From the NCBI GenBank assembly GCA_029261835.1, contig JAJDAO010000050.1, positions 62,001 through 126,000 on the forward strand: a stretch of DNA of 64,000 bases, given 5' to 3'. The notes beneath the pieces were generated by a model. It worked only from the letters and a program-made list of their open reading frames with translations. It searched no databases and was not told the origin of the DNA. The translations under genes were made by a program, and so were the position numbers. This stretch comes from Deltaproteobacteria bacterium (GTDB lineage: Bacteria; Myxococcota_A; UBA9160; UBA4427). Shown here in pieces: positions 41,785 through 51,418 of the stretch; positions within the stretch are counted from its first letter, which is position 1; each line of letters begins with the position of its first letter.

Positions 41785-42342
41785 CTACTCGCGCTCGTAC
41801 CGGGGAAGCTGCTCCATCAGCTCGGCCAGGCGGGGCGCGGCGGCGTCCTTGGCCGAGAGGACGGGTGTATCGATCGGCCAGGGGATGGCGATTTCGGGGT
41901 CGTCCCAGGCGATGCCGAGTTCGCTGCTGGGATCGTAGAAGTCGCTGCACTTGTACTCGAACTCCGCCGCATCGCTGGTGACGATGAAACCGTGGGCGAA
42001 GCCGGGCGGTATGTAGAGCTGCCTGTGGTCGCTCGCCGAGAGCGTGACCGCGACGAAGCGGGCGAAGGTCGGGGAGCCGCGGCGTACGTCCACGGCGACG
42101 TCGAAGACTTCTCCCTCGATGACGCGGACCAGCTTGCCCTGCGGATGGGCGAGCTGCATGTGCAGTCCGCGCAGCGTCCCACGTCCCGAGCGGGAGTGGT
42201 TGTCCTGAATGAATACGGCGTCGATCCCGCCTTCGCGGTACTTGTCGGCATGGTACGATTCGAGAAAGAAGCCGCGCTCGTCACGGTGGACGTCGGGCTC
42301 GACGAGGATGACACCGGGGATGTCAGTCGAGAGAAAGTTCAC
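41785..42342 (-). CDS. rfbC: dTDP-4-dehydrorhamnose 3,5-epimerase
   Basis: 185 residues. Cupin-fold epimerase of the dTDP-L-rhamnose pathway. Conserved pieces: [33 protein letters not shown] (catalytic His), [38 protein letters not shown] and [12 protein letters not shown] (catalytic Tyr). The length matches RmlC. It overlaps rfbA by four bases (ATGA), so they are translationally coupled. RmlB and RmlD genes are not in the window. Product feeds rhamnose into surface polysaccharide. Confidence 0.95.
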   Translation of the reverse strand: MNFLSTDIPGVILVEPDVHRDERGFFLESYHADKYREGGIDAVFIQDNHSRSGRGTLRGLHMQLAHPQGKLVRVIEGEVFDVAVDVRRGSPTFARFVAVTLSASDHRQLYIPPGFAHGFIVTSDAAEFEYKCSDFYDPSSELGIAWDDPEIAIPWPIDTPVLSAKDAAAPRLAELMEQLPRYERE

Positions 42343-43220
42343 TGCCCCCCGGCCTCCTCTGCCGCGAGCTGCAGCAGGTACTCACCGTAGCTGTTCTTCT
42401 GCATGCTGAGGCCGATGGTCTCGAGCTGCTCGCGCCCGATGTACCCCCTGCGATACGCGATTTCTTCGAGGCAGGCGACCTTGAGTCCCTGGCGATCCTG
42501 GATCGCCTGGATAAAGCTGGCCGCCTGTTGGAGCGATTCATGAGTGCCTGTATCGAGCCAGGCGATGCCGCGTCCGAGTAGCTCGACGTGCAGCTCACCG
42601 CGCCTCAGGTACTCGACGTTTACGTCTGTGATCTCGAGCTCTCCGCGGTCCGAGGGTTCGAGGTTCCGCGCAATCTCCACCACCCGATTGTCGTAGAAGT
42701 AGAGCCCGGTGACCGCATAGCTGGAGCGCGGTTGGCGCGGCTTCTCCTGGATGTCGATCGCACACCCTTGATCGTCGAAGCTCACGACGCCATAGCGTTC
42801 GGGATCCCGTACCCAATAGCCGAAGACCGTGGCTCCAAGGCCGCGGGACGCGGCGTTTTCGAGCGACTCGGGCAATCCGTGTCCGTAGAAGATGTTGTCG
42901 CCGAGCGCCAGCGCGACGCGATCACGGCCGATGAAGTCCTCGCCGATCAGGAAAGCCTGGGCGATGCCTTCGGGCTCTGGCTGAACTGCGTAGTCGATCT
43001 CCAATCCGAAGCTCGCGCCGTCACCCAGCACCCGTTCGAACGCCTCGCGATCATGCGGCGCCGAAATGATGAGGATCTCCCTCGCGCCCGCGAGCATGAG
43101 CGTGGAGAGCGGGTAGTAGATCATCGGCTTGTCGTAGATCGGGAGCAGCTGCTTGCTGACCCCGAGCGTGATGGGATACAGGCGCGTGCCCGAGCCTCCC
43201 GCCAGAATGATTCCCTTCAT
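42339..43220 (-). CDS. rfbA: Glucose-1-phosphate thymidylyltransferase
   Basis: 293 residues. [16 protein letters not shown] (nucleotide-binding), [82 protein letters not shown] and [34 protein letters not shown] are standard RmlA motifs. Makes dTDP-glucose from dTTP and glucose-1-phosphate, the first step of dTDP-rhamnose synthesis. Overlaps rfbC by four bases. The promoter must lie in 43221-43471, a gene-free stretch that also contains a MITE-like fragment. Confidence 0.96.
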   Translation of the reverse strand: MKGIILAGGSGTRLYPITLGVSKQLLPIYDKPMIYYPLSTLMLAGAREILIISAPHDREAFERVLGDGASFGLEIDYAVQPEPEGIAQAFLIGEDFIGRDRVALALGDNIFYGHGLPESLENAASRGLGATVFGYWVRDPERYGVVSFDDQGCAIDIQEKPRQPRSSYAVTGLYFYDNRVVEIARNLEPSDRGELEITDVNVEYLRRGELHVELLGRGIAWLDTGTHESLQQAASFIQAIQDRQGLKVACLEEIAYRRGYIGREQLETIGLSMQKNSYGEYLLQLAAEEAGGQ

Positions 43221-43471
43221 TCACCACTCCCACTATTCCCACTGCCCCGGAGTTCGACCCGTGAGGGGCCGCCGAAGAACGAGCCGAACGCAAGCTAGCC
43301 TGGATTATTCATGGACACTAGCAAGGCACATTCGCGCCCTCTGGACCGAGAAATCTGCCACTCGCGGCCGAGTGCGCCGAGCGGTGCGCCGTCTGCGGTG
43401 CGGGCACTTGTCGCGCTCACCGTGAGCCGGCTTCGCTCGGGCCCTGACCTGCCGATCGTGAGCGGGCGTCA

Positions 43472-44770
43472 TCACGGAAGAAAGGCCCGGACATTGGCGA
43501 GCTTGGCGGGCAGGTATTCGTCGATCACGTAGTTGAGTCCCCATGTCGCGAGTGCCTGCTGTTCGGCTCTCACGCCCATGGAGAGAAGCTGCTCGATGGC
43601 TTTTCGCCAGGTCTCATGGGCCCGGAAGAACGGATCGTTCTTGAGCGCGTCGCGCGCTCGCTTCACGTCGACGTGCTGCAGCGGGTGGGTGGGGAGCTCA
43701 TAGTCGAGGATGTCCTGGGGTGTTACGCCGAGATAGCGGGCCTGCGGCACGCAAAAGAACTGCGAGATGTGTGCGGCATTGCCCGAGCCCACCTTGAGCG
43801 TGCGGTAGATATTCGAGATCCCATAGGGATCGCAGTCGACGAAGGCGTAGACCGGCAGTCGACACTCGTCCGAGAGCTTGCGGATGAAGCGCCGAGTCGA
43901 GCGTGTCGGAACGCCCGCCAATGAGACGAGAATACAGTTCGCCGTTTGCCAGAACTTGTGGCTCTGCAGCCGCTGGAAGACGCCACCCGTCTCGATGGCG
44001 AGAATGAACTTCGCTTTCGTCTCGAAAGAGAGGTGTTCGACGGTCGAGGGAATCGAATAGGCGCCGGAGCCGAAGCGCGTACAGTCGATGCGCTCGACGC
44101 GGCCCGTTTCGAGATCGGGGTCGAGCACGATCAGCCGCCCCGCCACCGCACCGCCGTGCTCGTCGGGGATGAAGCGAAGCTGTTCGCGTGAGACGCCGCT
44201 CATCGAGAACATGGCCTCGATGTCATCCATCACCGTATCGGACTCGCTCTGCTCGTCGAACTTGGCGGCCTCCCAGTTCTTGCTCTGGTAGTAGGCGTCT
44301 CGCTTCGTGGCGAAGTCGTTGGTCTCGATCAGCTCCTTGGACAGGCCCATCAGACGCAGCGTCTGCGCGAAGCCACGCACCGTGTTGACCGTCAACGTTC
44401 GCACCTTCTTCTGTTTGCCGATTTCGAAGTAGCCCGTCTTCTGCGAGTAGGAGACGTTGCCCAGTGAGCGCACCGGAAAGGTGAGATCCGGCTTGCGCTG
44501 CTTCAGGATCTCCCGCTGGATTCCCCGAGCGGTGTCGCTAATGAGCTTGATCGTGGTGTTGCCGCTCGCCGCCCCACCGGACCGCGCACTCTGCTTGCGC
44601 GGCGCACTCCGCTTGGACCGCGCGCTCTGCTTGCGCTGCGCGCTCCGCTTGGACCGCGCCGCCTTCTTGGCCGCCCGCTTGCCGCGGACCGGCGCCTTGC
44701 GCGGCGTCTGTTTGGCGCCGCTCTTCTTGCGTGCGCTCTTCTTACCCGCCCCCTTCTTGCGCGCAGCCAC
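43472..44770 (-). CDS. top6A: DNA topoisomerase VI subunit A (Spo11-like) with basic tail
   Basis: 432 residues. After a Lys/Arg/Ser/Ala-rich tail of about 70 residues the catalytic winged helix contains the active tyrosine in TKRDAYYQSKNW (Tyr160/161), and the Toprim domain contains FILAIETGG (acidic), VSLAGVPTRSTRRFIRKL and VYAFVDCDPYGISNIY (D-x-D). This is the Spo11/TopoVI-A family: ATP-dependent type IIB cutting of duplex DNA. The start, ATG 44770, is 31 bp after the B-subunit stop, so both belong to one transcription unit. Topoisomerase VI is general in archaea and plants but sparse in bacteria. The tail repeats ARSKRSA(Q/P)RKQS and resembles a histone H1 tail. Confidence 0.93.
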   Translation of the reverse strand: MAARKKGAGKKSARKKSGAKQTPRKAPVRGKRAAKKAARSKRSAQRKQSARSKRSAPRKQSARSGGAASGNTTIKLISDTARGIQREILKQRKPDLTFPVRSLGNVSYSQKTGYFEIGKQKKVRTLTVNTVRGFAQTLRLMGLSKELIETNDFATKRDAYYQSKNWEAAKFDEQSESDTVMDDIEAMFSMSGVSREQLRFIPDEHGGAVAGRLIVLDPDLETGRVERIDCTRFGSGAYSIPSTVEHLSFETKAKFILAIETGGVFQRLQSHKFWQTANCILVSLAGVPTRSTRRFIRKLSDECRLPVYAFVDCDPYGISNIYRTLKVGSGNAAHISQFFCVPQARYLGVTPQDILDYELPTHPLQHVDVKRARDALKNDPFFRAHETWRKAIEQLLSMGVRAEQQALATWGLNYVIDEYLPAKLANVRAFLP

Positions 44771-44801
44771 CTGGATCAGCCCTCCCGCCAGCGAAGCCCA
44801 T

Positions 44802-46562
44802 TCACAGCTTGCGGCTCCGTTCCAGCACGCCGGTCAGCTCACGGACCAGCTTGTCGGTCTCGTTCTCTCCGAGGCCGAGGATCTGCTGCAGGCCGATTGC
44901 GACCTGCGGGATGTACCTTTCGATGTAGGCGGCCTTCTTCGCTTCGTTCACCTCGCGTTGGCGCCGACGCACGTGGAGAGCCACCTGCCTTCCGCACTCC
45001 TGAAGCGCGAACCGGAACTCCTTGACGATCTCCGGATACTGGGCGACGGCATCCTTGCTCTCCGACGTGAAGGGAACCCAGACACTGGCGATGTGGACCA
45101 TGATGAGCAGGGGTCCCAGCGGCAGGGCACCCTTGGGATGCTGGAGCATGTAGGATTTCCAGTTCGTGCTCGCGACGGCCTTGGTGATCGCACAGGCGCC
45201 CTGCTGATACTGCAACGGAACCCGGTTGGCATATCGGTAGAGGGTGACGCTGTCGTCGGCCTTCATGTCGCCCCCGTAGGCGATGCCCGCTTCCACGAGA
45301 AACGGGTTGCCGCGATACACCGTGGGGCGGCGCGTTACGGCGACATAGAGGTCTGCCTTCACCTCCGCCTGCAGCGCCGTTCGGATCAGCTCTTCTCCGA
45401 TGGGCGCAATGCAGTCCGTGGGCGGACTCATGATTCGGGTCTGCTGGATCGCTCGATAGATGGCATCGGCGTCCTCGCGCGTCAGCTCCCTGGGTCGCTT
45501 CTTGGCCGAGACGCCAGCCCGCTCGCAGATCTCGCCCGCAACCTTGGGCGAGACGCGTGAGAAATCGTTTCGCAGGGCGGATGAGAGATTGCGCGATGTC
45601 GTGTCCCGGAACATCTGCATCAGGACGCCGAGCTCCACGCCGAAGGGATGCGGCTGGATCTCCGCCGTGACGGGCGGCAGCGTCCGCGTGACGCGCGGGA
45701 AGACGTGCTCTGCGCCGTGCTCTTCGGCCTTCGGTGGCACGTAGGTGATCTCCGCGTGCGGGTTCGCGAGAGAGATCTGGCGGATGTAGTTGTCGACCGA
45801 GTGCCGCCCGCCGCGGTAGTTGCCCTCGAGCTCGATCTCGACCCGAGTGCCCTGCTCCGCATCCCATTCGACGACCTCGTCGCGCTTGACCTGCGGCTTG
45901 TTCTTCTGCGTATCGATGACGAGCTCGAAGTGGTGGGCGTCCTTCTTCTTGCCGGTGCGCGTCGTGATGATCACGGGCTTTCCCGTGGTGAGCAGGCCGT
46001 ACATGCCCGCCGCGCTGATGCCGATCCCCTGTTGCCCCCGGCTCTGCCGCAGACGGTGGAACTTGGAGCCGTAGAGCAGGCGGCCGAAGATCTTGGGAAC
46101 CTGACTGCGTACGATGCCCGGGCCGTTGTCCTGGATCGAGACACAGAAGCGCGACTCGCCGAGCTGGCCGATCTCGACCCGGATATCGGGGACGACGCCC
46201 GCCTCCTCGCAGGCGTCCAGAGCGTTGTCGACGCCCTCCTTGACGGTCGTGAGCAGCGCTTTCGAGGGGTTGTCGAAGCCGAGCAGGTGGCGGTTCTTGG
46301 CGAAGAACTCGGATACCGAGATGTCGCGCTGGCGGTTCGCCATGTCGGCGGCACTGGCACGCGGGCCATGCTTGGCTGAACGGGGCGCGGCGGTTCGCGG
46401 CTGCTCGCGTGGGGCGCCTGTGGGGCTGCTCTTCGTTTCGCTGGGGCTGCTTTCGCGCCGCTTACCGCCCCGGCCGGAGCCGCGGCTCTTGGCCCCCTTC
46501 GCCCGTCGCTTCTTGCCCGCGCTCTTCTTCGCTCTGCTCTTCGCCCGTCCGGCCGCAGCCAT
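44802..46562 (-). CDS. top6B: DNA topoisomerase VI subunit B (GHKL ATPase) with basic tail
   Basis: 586 residues. A Lys/Arg/Ser-rich tail of about 90 residues (KSRAKKSAGKKRRAKGAKSR at the start) precedes the GHKL ATPase: LTTVKEGVDNALDACEEAG (N-box), SIQDNGPGIVRSQVPKIFGRLLYGSKFHRLRQSRGQQGIGISAAGMYG (G1 and G2). The middle helix-2-turn-helix (VSPKVAGEICERAGVSAKKRPRELTREDADAIYRAIQQTR) and the transducer domain with WKSYMLQHPKGALPLGPLLIM complete the TopoVI-B order. It drives strand passage together with the A subunit. Upstream are a small unknown gene and comM; a single operon is not certain. Confidence 0.93.
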   Translation of the reverse strand: MAAAGRAKSRAKKSAGKKRRAKGAKSRGSGRGGKRRESSPSETKSSPTGAPREQPRTAAPRSAKHGPRASAADMANRQRDISVSEFFAKNRHLLGFDNPSKALLTTVKEGVDNALDACEEAGVVPDIRVEIGQLGESRFCVSIQDNGPGIVRSQVPKIFGRLLYGSKFHRLRQSRGQQGIGISAAGMYGLLTTGKPVIITTRTGKKKDAHHFELVIDTQKNKPQVKRDEVVEWDAEQGTRVEIELEGNYRGGRHSVDNYIRQISLANPHAEITYVPPKAEEHGAEHVFPRVTRTLPPVTAEIQPHPFGVELGVLMQMFRDTTSRNLSSALRNDFSRVSPKVAGEICERAGVSAKKRPRELTREDADAIYRAIQQTRIMSPPTDCIAPIGEELIRTALQAEVKADLYVAVTRRPTVYRGNPFLVEAGIAYGGDMKADDSVTLYRYANRVPLQYQQGACAITKAVASTNWKSYMLQHPKGALPLGPLLIMVHIASVWVPFTSESKDAVAQYPEIVKEFRFALQECGRQVALHVRRRQREVNEAKKAAYIERYIPQVAIGLQQILGLGENETDKLVRELTGVLERSRKL

Positions 46563-46702
46563 GGATCTCGCCCCCCAGCGACTCCCGCTGAAGAGGATGA
46601 TCCATCGTGCGATGCGAGGGTCAAGCAGCCGGCGGGGCTTTTCGGCTGCGGCTGGACCCGGAGTCTGCGCCGTTCGCCGTGCAGACTCCCAGGGGACGCG
46701 GA

Positions 46703-46945
46703 TCAGCTCTCGAGGAACTCCGCAATTGGCTCGTCGTGGAAGTTGCCGGTCAGGCGGACCCGTCCGCTGCTCAACATGTGCATGGCGGTGGCGACGATCT
46801 CCTGCTCGTCATCCGTCACGTCGGCGATTGCCTCCACCAGCTCGAGCAGCGTAAGGTTCTGCGGCCGCTCGTCGCTGCCGGTGGTTTCGATCGCGTGGAT
46901 CATCTGGCTGTGCCGAATCGGTATCGTCGTTGCGGCTGCGCCCAT
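46703..46945 (-). CDS. Small conserved-type protein, function unknown
   Basis: 80 residues from ATG 46945, which follows AGGGGG at seven bases; longer starts at 46966 and 46984 are possible. The core LTLLELVEAIADVTDDEQEIVATAMHMLSSGRVRLTGNF has a helix-turn-helix-like pattern with a final beta strand. It has no Cys and no signal peptide. I do not recognise a named family. Location between comM and topoisomerase VI genes on the same strand gives no clear clue. Confidence 0.6.
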   Translation of the reverse strand: MGAAATTIPIRHSQMIHAIETTGSDERPQNLTLLELVEAIADVTDDEQEIVATAMHMLSSGRVRLTGNFHDEPIAEFLES

Positions 46946-47104
46946 GCTCGTTCCCCCTGTGACAGCCATACTGTTCTGCAGCATTCATGCCCAAGCCGAG
47001 AATGGGCAACGATTCCGCAAGACCCTGTATTTCCAGTCGCTTCCGCCGGCAAGGGCGCCGCATGTGTTCGCCCGTTCCGAGGTGAGTGACAATTCTGGGA
47101 CGCG

Positions 47105-47124
47105 CGGGTGTCCAAAATCGGACA
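47105..47124. terminator. Hairpin downstream of comM (dyad GGTGTCC/GGACACC)
   Basis: Perfect 7-bp arms (47105-47111 and 47118-47124) around AAAATC, 18 bp beyond the comM stop on the minus strand. No T-run follows, so it could instead be a protein-binding dyad. Short and speculative. Confidence 0.4.
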
Positions 47125-47142
47125 CCGCCGGGGCGAACTCGT

Positions 47143-48654
47143 TCAGCGACCGTGCTCGCCAGTCTCGCCACGGTACGCGAGGGCCTCCGCCATCGAGTGG
47201 CTGTCCACACGCCGCTCGTCCGCCAAGTCGGCGATCGTGCGGGCGATTCGCAGGACACGCCGCGCCGCGCGAGCCGAGAGCCGGAGGCGATCGACCGATC
47301 GGCCCAAGAGGGCGCGCGCGTCGGGCGTGGCGTCCACGAGTTCGTCGAGCGAGCCATCCGGGATGCGAGCATTCGTCGCGACGCCGCGCGTTTGCTGGCG
47401 CGCCCGAGTGGAGGCGATCCGAGCGCGCAGCTCGCCGCTGCGCGTCGCCCCTTTGCTCCCCTGCTCGAGCTTGCTCCAGGGCAGTGCGGGGACCCAGACG
47501 TGCAGATCGATGCGATCGAGCAGCGGGCCGGAGATGCGGCGGCGATACTGTTCGATGCGGGCTAGTTCGCAGCGGCAGTCACGCTGGCCGCTGCGATACC
47601 AGCCGCAGGGACAGGGGTTGGCGGCTCCCACCAACATGAAGTCGGCGGGAAAGCTGCACGAGAAGCTCGCCCTGGCGAGCGTGATGCGGCGCTCCTCGAG
47701 CACCTGTCGCAGCGCTTCTAGCGTGCGGCGCTCGAATTCCGGCAGCTCGTCGAGAAAGAGCACGCCGCGGTGGGCCAGCGATACCTCGCCCGGGCGAGGG
47801 GGATTGCCGCCGCCGAGCAGACCGGCCGAGCTGGCGGTGTGGTGGGGCGCGCGGAAGGGACGCTCGCTCAGCATGGTCTGTTCCTCGGACAGGAGCCCCG
47901 CGGCCTCGTGGACGCGCGTTGCCTCCAGCGCCGCCTCAACGCCCAGGGGCGGCAGCAGGCCGGGGAGCCGCCGGGCGAGCATGGTCTTTCCCGAGCCCGG
48001 CGGTCCGTAGAAGAGCAGGCTGTGCCCGCCGGCCGCCGCCACTTCGAGGGCCCGTTTGGCTCCGGCTTGTCCGCGCACCTCGCTGATGCACGGTGCCGTC
48101 GCGCTCGGGGCGGCCGGCCTCGTGGCCACGGCTCTGCGAAGCGGCGCCAGTCCCAGAAGGTGTGCGATCACGGCATTCAGGCTGGCGGCCTCGAGCACCT
48201 CCACATCCGGTGCGAGCGCGGCCGAGCCCGCGCAGGCGGCGGGTACGATCAGCTGGCCGCACCCCGCATCGCGAGCCGCAAGCGCCATGGCGAGCACGCC
48301 GCGCACCGGGCGAAGCCGCCCGTCGAGCGCGAGCTCACCGATGAATCCGCATTGCTCCAGGGCCGCGCTCTCGAGCACGCCCGCTTCTGCGAGCATGCCG
48401 ATCGCGATGGGAAGGTCCAGGCCGGCGCCGCTCTTGCGAAGTGCGGCCGGCGCCAGGTTGACCGTGACACGGCCCTTCGGGAAGCGCCTCCCGGAGGAGC
48501 CGATTGCCGCCCGAACCCGTGCGGCGCTCTCGCGCACCGATGCCTCGGGCAGTCCGACGATATCGATCTTCGGCAGACGTGAGCTGACGCGAATCTCGAC
48601 CTCGATCGCCACGCCGTCGACGCCGAGCAGGGCGGCTCCGATCACTCGAGACAC
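47143..48654 (-). CDS. comM: ComM/YifB-family AAA+ ATPase (Mg-chelatase-like)
   Basis: About 503 residues. The N-terminal ChlI-like domain (GVDGVAIEVEIRVSSRLPKIDIVGLPEASVRESAARVRAAI, AALRKSGAGLDLPIAIGMLA) is followed by Walker A LFYGPPGSGKTMLARRLPGLLPP, FRAPHHTASSAGLLGGG, Walker B LFLDELPEF and the C-terminal RLSARAARRVLRIARTIADL. A hexameric helicase that promotes branch migration during natural transformation; the name is by family homology. The longer in-frame start at 48768 would add 38 unconserved residues; GTG 48654 fits the family start (VSRVIGAALLGVDG). Neighbouring genes give no transformation context. Confidence 0.9.
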   Translation of the reverse strand: MSRVIGAALLGVDGVAIEVEIRVSSRLPKIDIVGLPEASVRESAARVRAAIGSSGRRFPKGRVTVNLAPAALRKSGAGLDLPIAIGMLAEAGVLESAALEQCGFIGELALDGRLRPVRGVLAMALAARDAGCGQLIVPAACAGSAALAPDVEVLEAASLNAVIAHLLGLAPLRRAVATRPAAPSATAPCISEVRGQAGAKRALEVAAAGGHSLLFYGPPGSGKTMLARRLPGLLPPLGVEAALEATRVHEAAGLLSEEQTMLSERPFRAPHHTASSAGLLGGGNPPRPGEVSLAHRGVLFLDELPEFERRTLEALRQVLEERRITLARASFSCSFPADFMLVGAANPCPCGWYRSGQRDCRCELARIEQYRRRISGPLLDRIDLHVWVPALPWSKLEQGSKGATRSGELRARIASTRARQQTRGVATNARIPDGSLDELVDATPDARALLGRSVDRLRLSARAARRVLRIARTIADLADERRVDSHSMAEALAYRGETGEHGR

Positions 48655-48895
48655 GTCGGGCCCAACTGCGCGGGACCGAGTGCTGATTTCACGAAGGAAG
48701 ACAGGGCTTCCAGGGTGAAGCCCTGCCTTCCCACTCTTGAAAAGCCCCGCGAGGAGCGGGCCTGTCAAAGGGGAAGTGGCACCTTTTGGTCAGAAGTGTC
48801 AAAGGCGGCACAAGAAAAGTTCGAAGAGGTGGTAGACGGGTCGAGCCGGCGTTGGGGACGCGACGCCGACGGGGCAACCAGCGGCGGGGGGCGAC

Positions 48896-50047
48896 ATGAG
48901 CAGCGGTGGATCGAGGCCGGTCCGAGGCCGGGGGATCGCGCTCTGGCTCGCTCTGGCTCCGCTCTGGCTCGCCTGCCACAGCGTCTCCCCCGGGCCCGCC
49001 GTGCCGGACTCCGAGCGGATTGCCGGGCTGCAGTCGGCGTTCTCGGGTCGGCGGGCCTTCGCCGATGTGGAGCATCTGGCCAAGATCGGCTCCAGGCAGA
49101 CTGGCACGCGCGGCGCGGCGCGCGCTCGCGAGTACCTGCGAGGGCAGCTCGAATCGCTCGGTGCCCGCGTGGAGGAGCGCTCCTTCGAGCTCACGGGCAG
49201 CGGCGCCGAGGCCGCGAGTCTGTCGGCGGTGACGCTGGTCGCCGTGCTCGAGGGCGAGTCTTCCGACGTGCTCTTGCTGGCGGCGCCGTATGACACGCCT
49301 CGCCTCGCCGACTCAGAGTTCGCTGGCTACGACCCCGATGCCGAATCAGGCGCGGCGCTGCTGCTCGAGCTGAGTCGAGCTCTGGCTCTGCGGCCCCAGC
49401 CGTACACGCTGTGGTTCGTCTTCATCGACGGCGATGGACAGGGGGGCGACCCCATGGCCGAAGTCGATTCGAGTGCGCCTCTCGCCGAGCGCTTCCCAGG
49501 AAGCCAGGCGTTGGCGGGTTGGCTGGCGGAGCGGGGAGAGCTCGCGCGCATCCGCCTGGCGGTCTTCTTCGGCCGACTGGCGGCCCCGGGTCTCTCGATC
49601 TCGCGCGACCTGTTCTCGCACCGCGCATACCGGGAGGTATTCTGGAGGAGCGCACGAGACCTGGGGCTGAGCGACGCCTTCGCGCCACGAGCGGGCTTCG
49701 CATCGGCAGTGGCTGGCCATCGCGCGTTCCTCGCCAGCCGTTTGCGCAGAGTCGTCGCTATCGTGAATGATCGCGGCGTTGCTGACCGGCCGGCAGATTC
49801 CTGCCGTCAGGACGAGCGGGAGCCGGCACCGCTCTGCACCGCCGCGAACCTGACCGAGGTCGGTGTCGTGGCGCTGGAAGCCATCGACCGCATCGCCCAG
49901 CGCCTCAGCAGGATCGATCGCTTCACCCGCTTCCCCCTGCGCGAACGCGCCGCGATGCCTGCGAAGGAGCGGGCTGGCGAGCCGCCACCGCCCGAGTCTC
50001 CTCAGGCGGCCGGTGGCCGAGCCGCGAAGCCGGGGCGTCCCCTATAG
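48896..50047 (+). CDS. M28-like peptidase lipoprotein with altered metal ligands
   Basis: 383 residues. The leader ALWLALAPLWLAC is a lipoprotein signal peptide. The fold markers of M28/glutaminyl cyclase are visible: LAKIGSRQTGTRGAARAREYLRGQLESLGARVEE, LLLAAPYDTPRL, GYDPDAESGAALLLELSRAL and LWFVFIDGDGQGG. In active members these read HYDT/S, GANDNASG and DGEE; here the metal His is Pro (APYDT) and the Glu pair is replaced (DGDGQ). It may therefore bind but not hydrolyse substrate, or use different ligands. The C-terminus is Pro/Ala-rich. The next gene begins 56 bp downstream. Confidence 0.75.
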   Translation: MSSGGSRPVRGRGIALWLALAPLWLACHSVSPGPAVPDSERIAGLQSAFSGRRAFADVEHLAKIGSRQTGTRGAARAREYLRGQLESLGARVEERSFELTGSGAEAASLSAVTLVAVLEGESSDVLLLAAPYDTPRLADSEFAGYDPDAESGAALLLELSRALALRPQPYTLWFVFIDGDGQGGDPMAEVDSSAPLAERFPGSQALAGWLAERGELARIRLAVFFGRLAAPGLSISRDLFSHRAYREVFWRSARDLGLSDAFAPRAGFASAVAGHRAFLASRLRRVVAIVNDRGVADRPADSCRQDEREPAPLCTAANLTEVGVVALEAIDRIAQRLSRIDRFTRFPLRERAAMPAKERAGEPPPPESPQAAGGRAAKPGRPL

Positions 50048-50103
50048 TGTCGCGCTGAGAGGCGCCGGCCCAGCTGGGCTGCGGCCGGTGAGGGGATTCC
50101 GCG

Positions 50104-51405
50104 GTGAGCGAGCGTGCTGGGTTGTCGTTTGTGCGGTTGCCGATGGCGGCGGCGCTGGCGCTGGCGTGCTGGAGCGGCTCGCCCGCCGACCTGCGTGCGG
50201 AGGGCACGGGCGAACCGGCGGCCGTGACGATCGTGATCCAGTCTCCGGCGCCGGGCGAGGTGGTGAGGAACAAGGTCACCATGGCTCCGGTCCGTGGCCG
50301 CGCGCAGTCGGGCAGCGGCGAGAGCGTCGATTTCGATGTGCTGCTGGTGCTGGATGTCTCCCACTCGACCCGCTACCCGAGCGGCATCGACGTCGATGGC
50401 GACGGAGAGACGGGCTTCAATCCGCAACAGGAGCTGGTGGCACCCGGCACCTATCCAGAGGATATGGTCTGCAGCGACCCGCACGACAGCATCTTGGCCG
50501 CCGAGGTGCAGGCGGGACGGCACCTTCTCGACGTACTGGATGCGAGCCGTACGCGGGTCGGTGTCGTCGTCTTCTCGGGGCAGGTCGATCCAGACACCGG
50601 CAAACGGGTTTCCCCCGAGCAGAGAGACGCGGTGGTCGAAGTTCCCCTGACCGACGACTTCGATCGCGCACGCCGGGCGCTCGATCAGGTCCTGGCCGAT
50701 GGTCCCTCCGGCGCCACCAACTTTTCCGCCGCGATACAGCTCGCCGTCATCGAGCTCTCGGGTCTCTCTCGCTCCTACAGCGAGCCGCGGATGGGGGCTC
50801 GCAAGATCGTGCTCTTTCTCACTGACGGTGTGCCGACCTTCCCGTTCGGCAAGGCGGCGAGCGCCGATCCCGAGGACACCGAAGCCGCCATCAGCGCTGC
50901 GCGTTTGGCCCGCCGCGCAGGCATCACGATCAATGCCTTCGCGCTCGGCCAGCAGGCGTTGATGTCTCCGCTGGCGCTGAGTGAGATGGCGCGCATCACC
51001 GTTGGCAGCTTCACGCCCGTGCGTAACCCGGGCGACATCGTGTCGTTCTTGCAGGGCGTATCCTTCGCCAACATGGACGACGTGGTGATCACGAACCTGA
51101 GCACCAACGAAGTCTCCTACGATGTCGAGCTGTCGCCGGACGGGAGTTTCTACGGCTTCGTGCCCGTGCGCGAGGGGAGCAACCAGCTCGAGGTTGCGGC
51201 GCTGGCGACGGATGGAGGCGAGAAGCGAGTCGAGTTCGAACTCGAGTTCGAGAAGTCGGGGCTCACAGCGCGTGAACTCGCCCGCGAGCTCGAGCGGATC
51301 AAACGACGCAACCGGGCTCTCATGAGGCTGATCGAGCAGAAGCGGATCGAGGCCTTCCGCGAGCGTCAGCGCAAGCGCGTCGAGATAGAGGCGGAGAAGC
51401 CCTGA
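50104..51405 (+). CDS. Secreted von Willebrand factor A-domain protein
   Basis: 433 residues. A signal peptide (MAAALALACWSGSPADLRA) precedes a short beta domain and then a vWA domain with the MIDAS motif in LLVLDVSHST (D-x-S-x-S), the conserved Thr in GATNFSAAI and KIVLFLTDGVPTFP (metal Asp). An acidic EF-like loop (DVDGDGETGFN) is inserted near the first MIDAS strand. The C-terminal part has a beta domain and a Lys/Arg/Glu-rich coiled coil (ERIKRRNRALMRLIEQKRIEAF). Probably a metal-dependent adhesion or scaffold protein in the periplasm or envelope. GTG start at 50104. Convergent with the DxDGDG-repeat protein, 13 bp away. Confidence 0.85.
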   Translation: MSERAGLSFVRLPMAAALALACWSGSPADLRAEGTGEPAAVTIVIQSPAPGEVVRNKVTMAPVRGRAQSGSGESVDFDVLLVLDVSHSTRYPSGIDVDGDGETGFNPQQELVAPGTYPEDMVCSDPHDSILAAEVQAGRHLLDVLDASRTRVGVVVFSGQVDPDTGKRVSPEQRDAVVEVPLTDDFDRARRALDQVLADGPSGATNFSAAIQLAVIELSGLSRSYSEPRMGARKIVLFLTDGVPTFPFGKAASADPEDTEAAISAARLARRAGITINAFALGQQALMSPLALSEMARITVGSFTPVRNPGDIVSFLQGVSFANMDDVVITNLSTNEVSYDVELSPDGSFYGFVPVREGSNQLEVAALATDGGEKRVEFELEFEKSGLTARELARELERIKRRNRALMRLIEQKRIEAFRERQRKRVEIEAEKP

Positions 51406-51418
51406 TCCGGTCGGGATG

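Noticed and set aside
48655-48768. N-terminal extension of comM by 38 residues
   Set aside because: The extra residues are not conserved in the family and GTG 48654 gives the usual start; kept as an alternative only.
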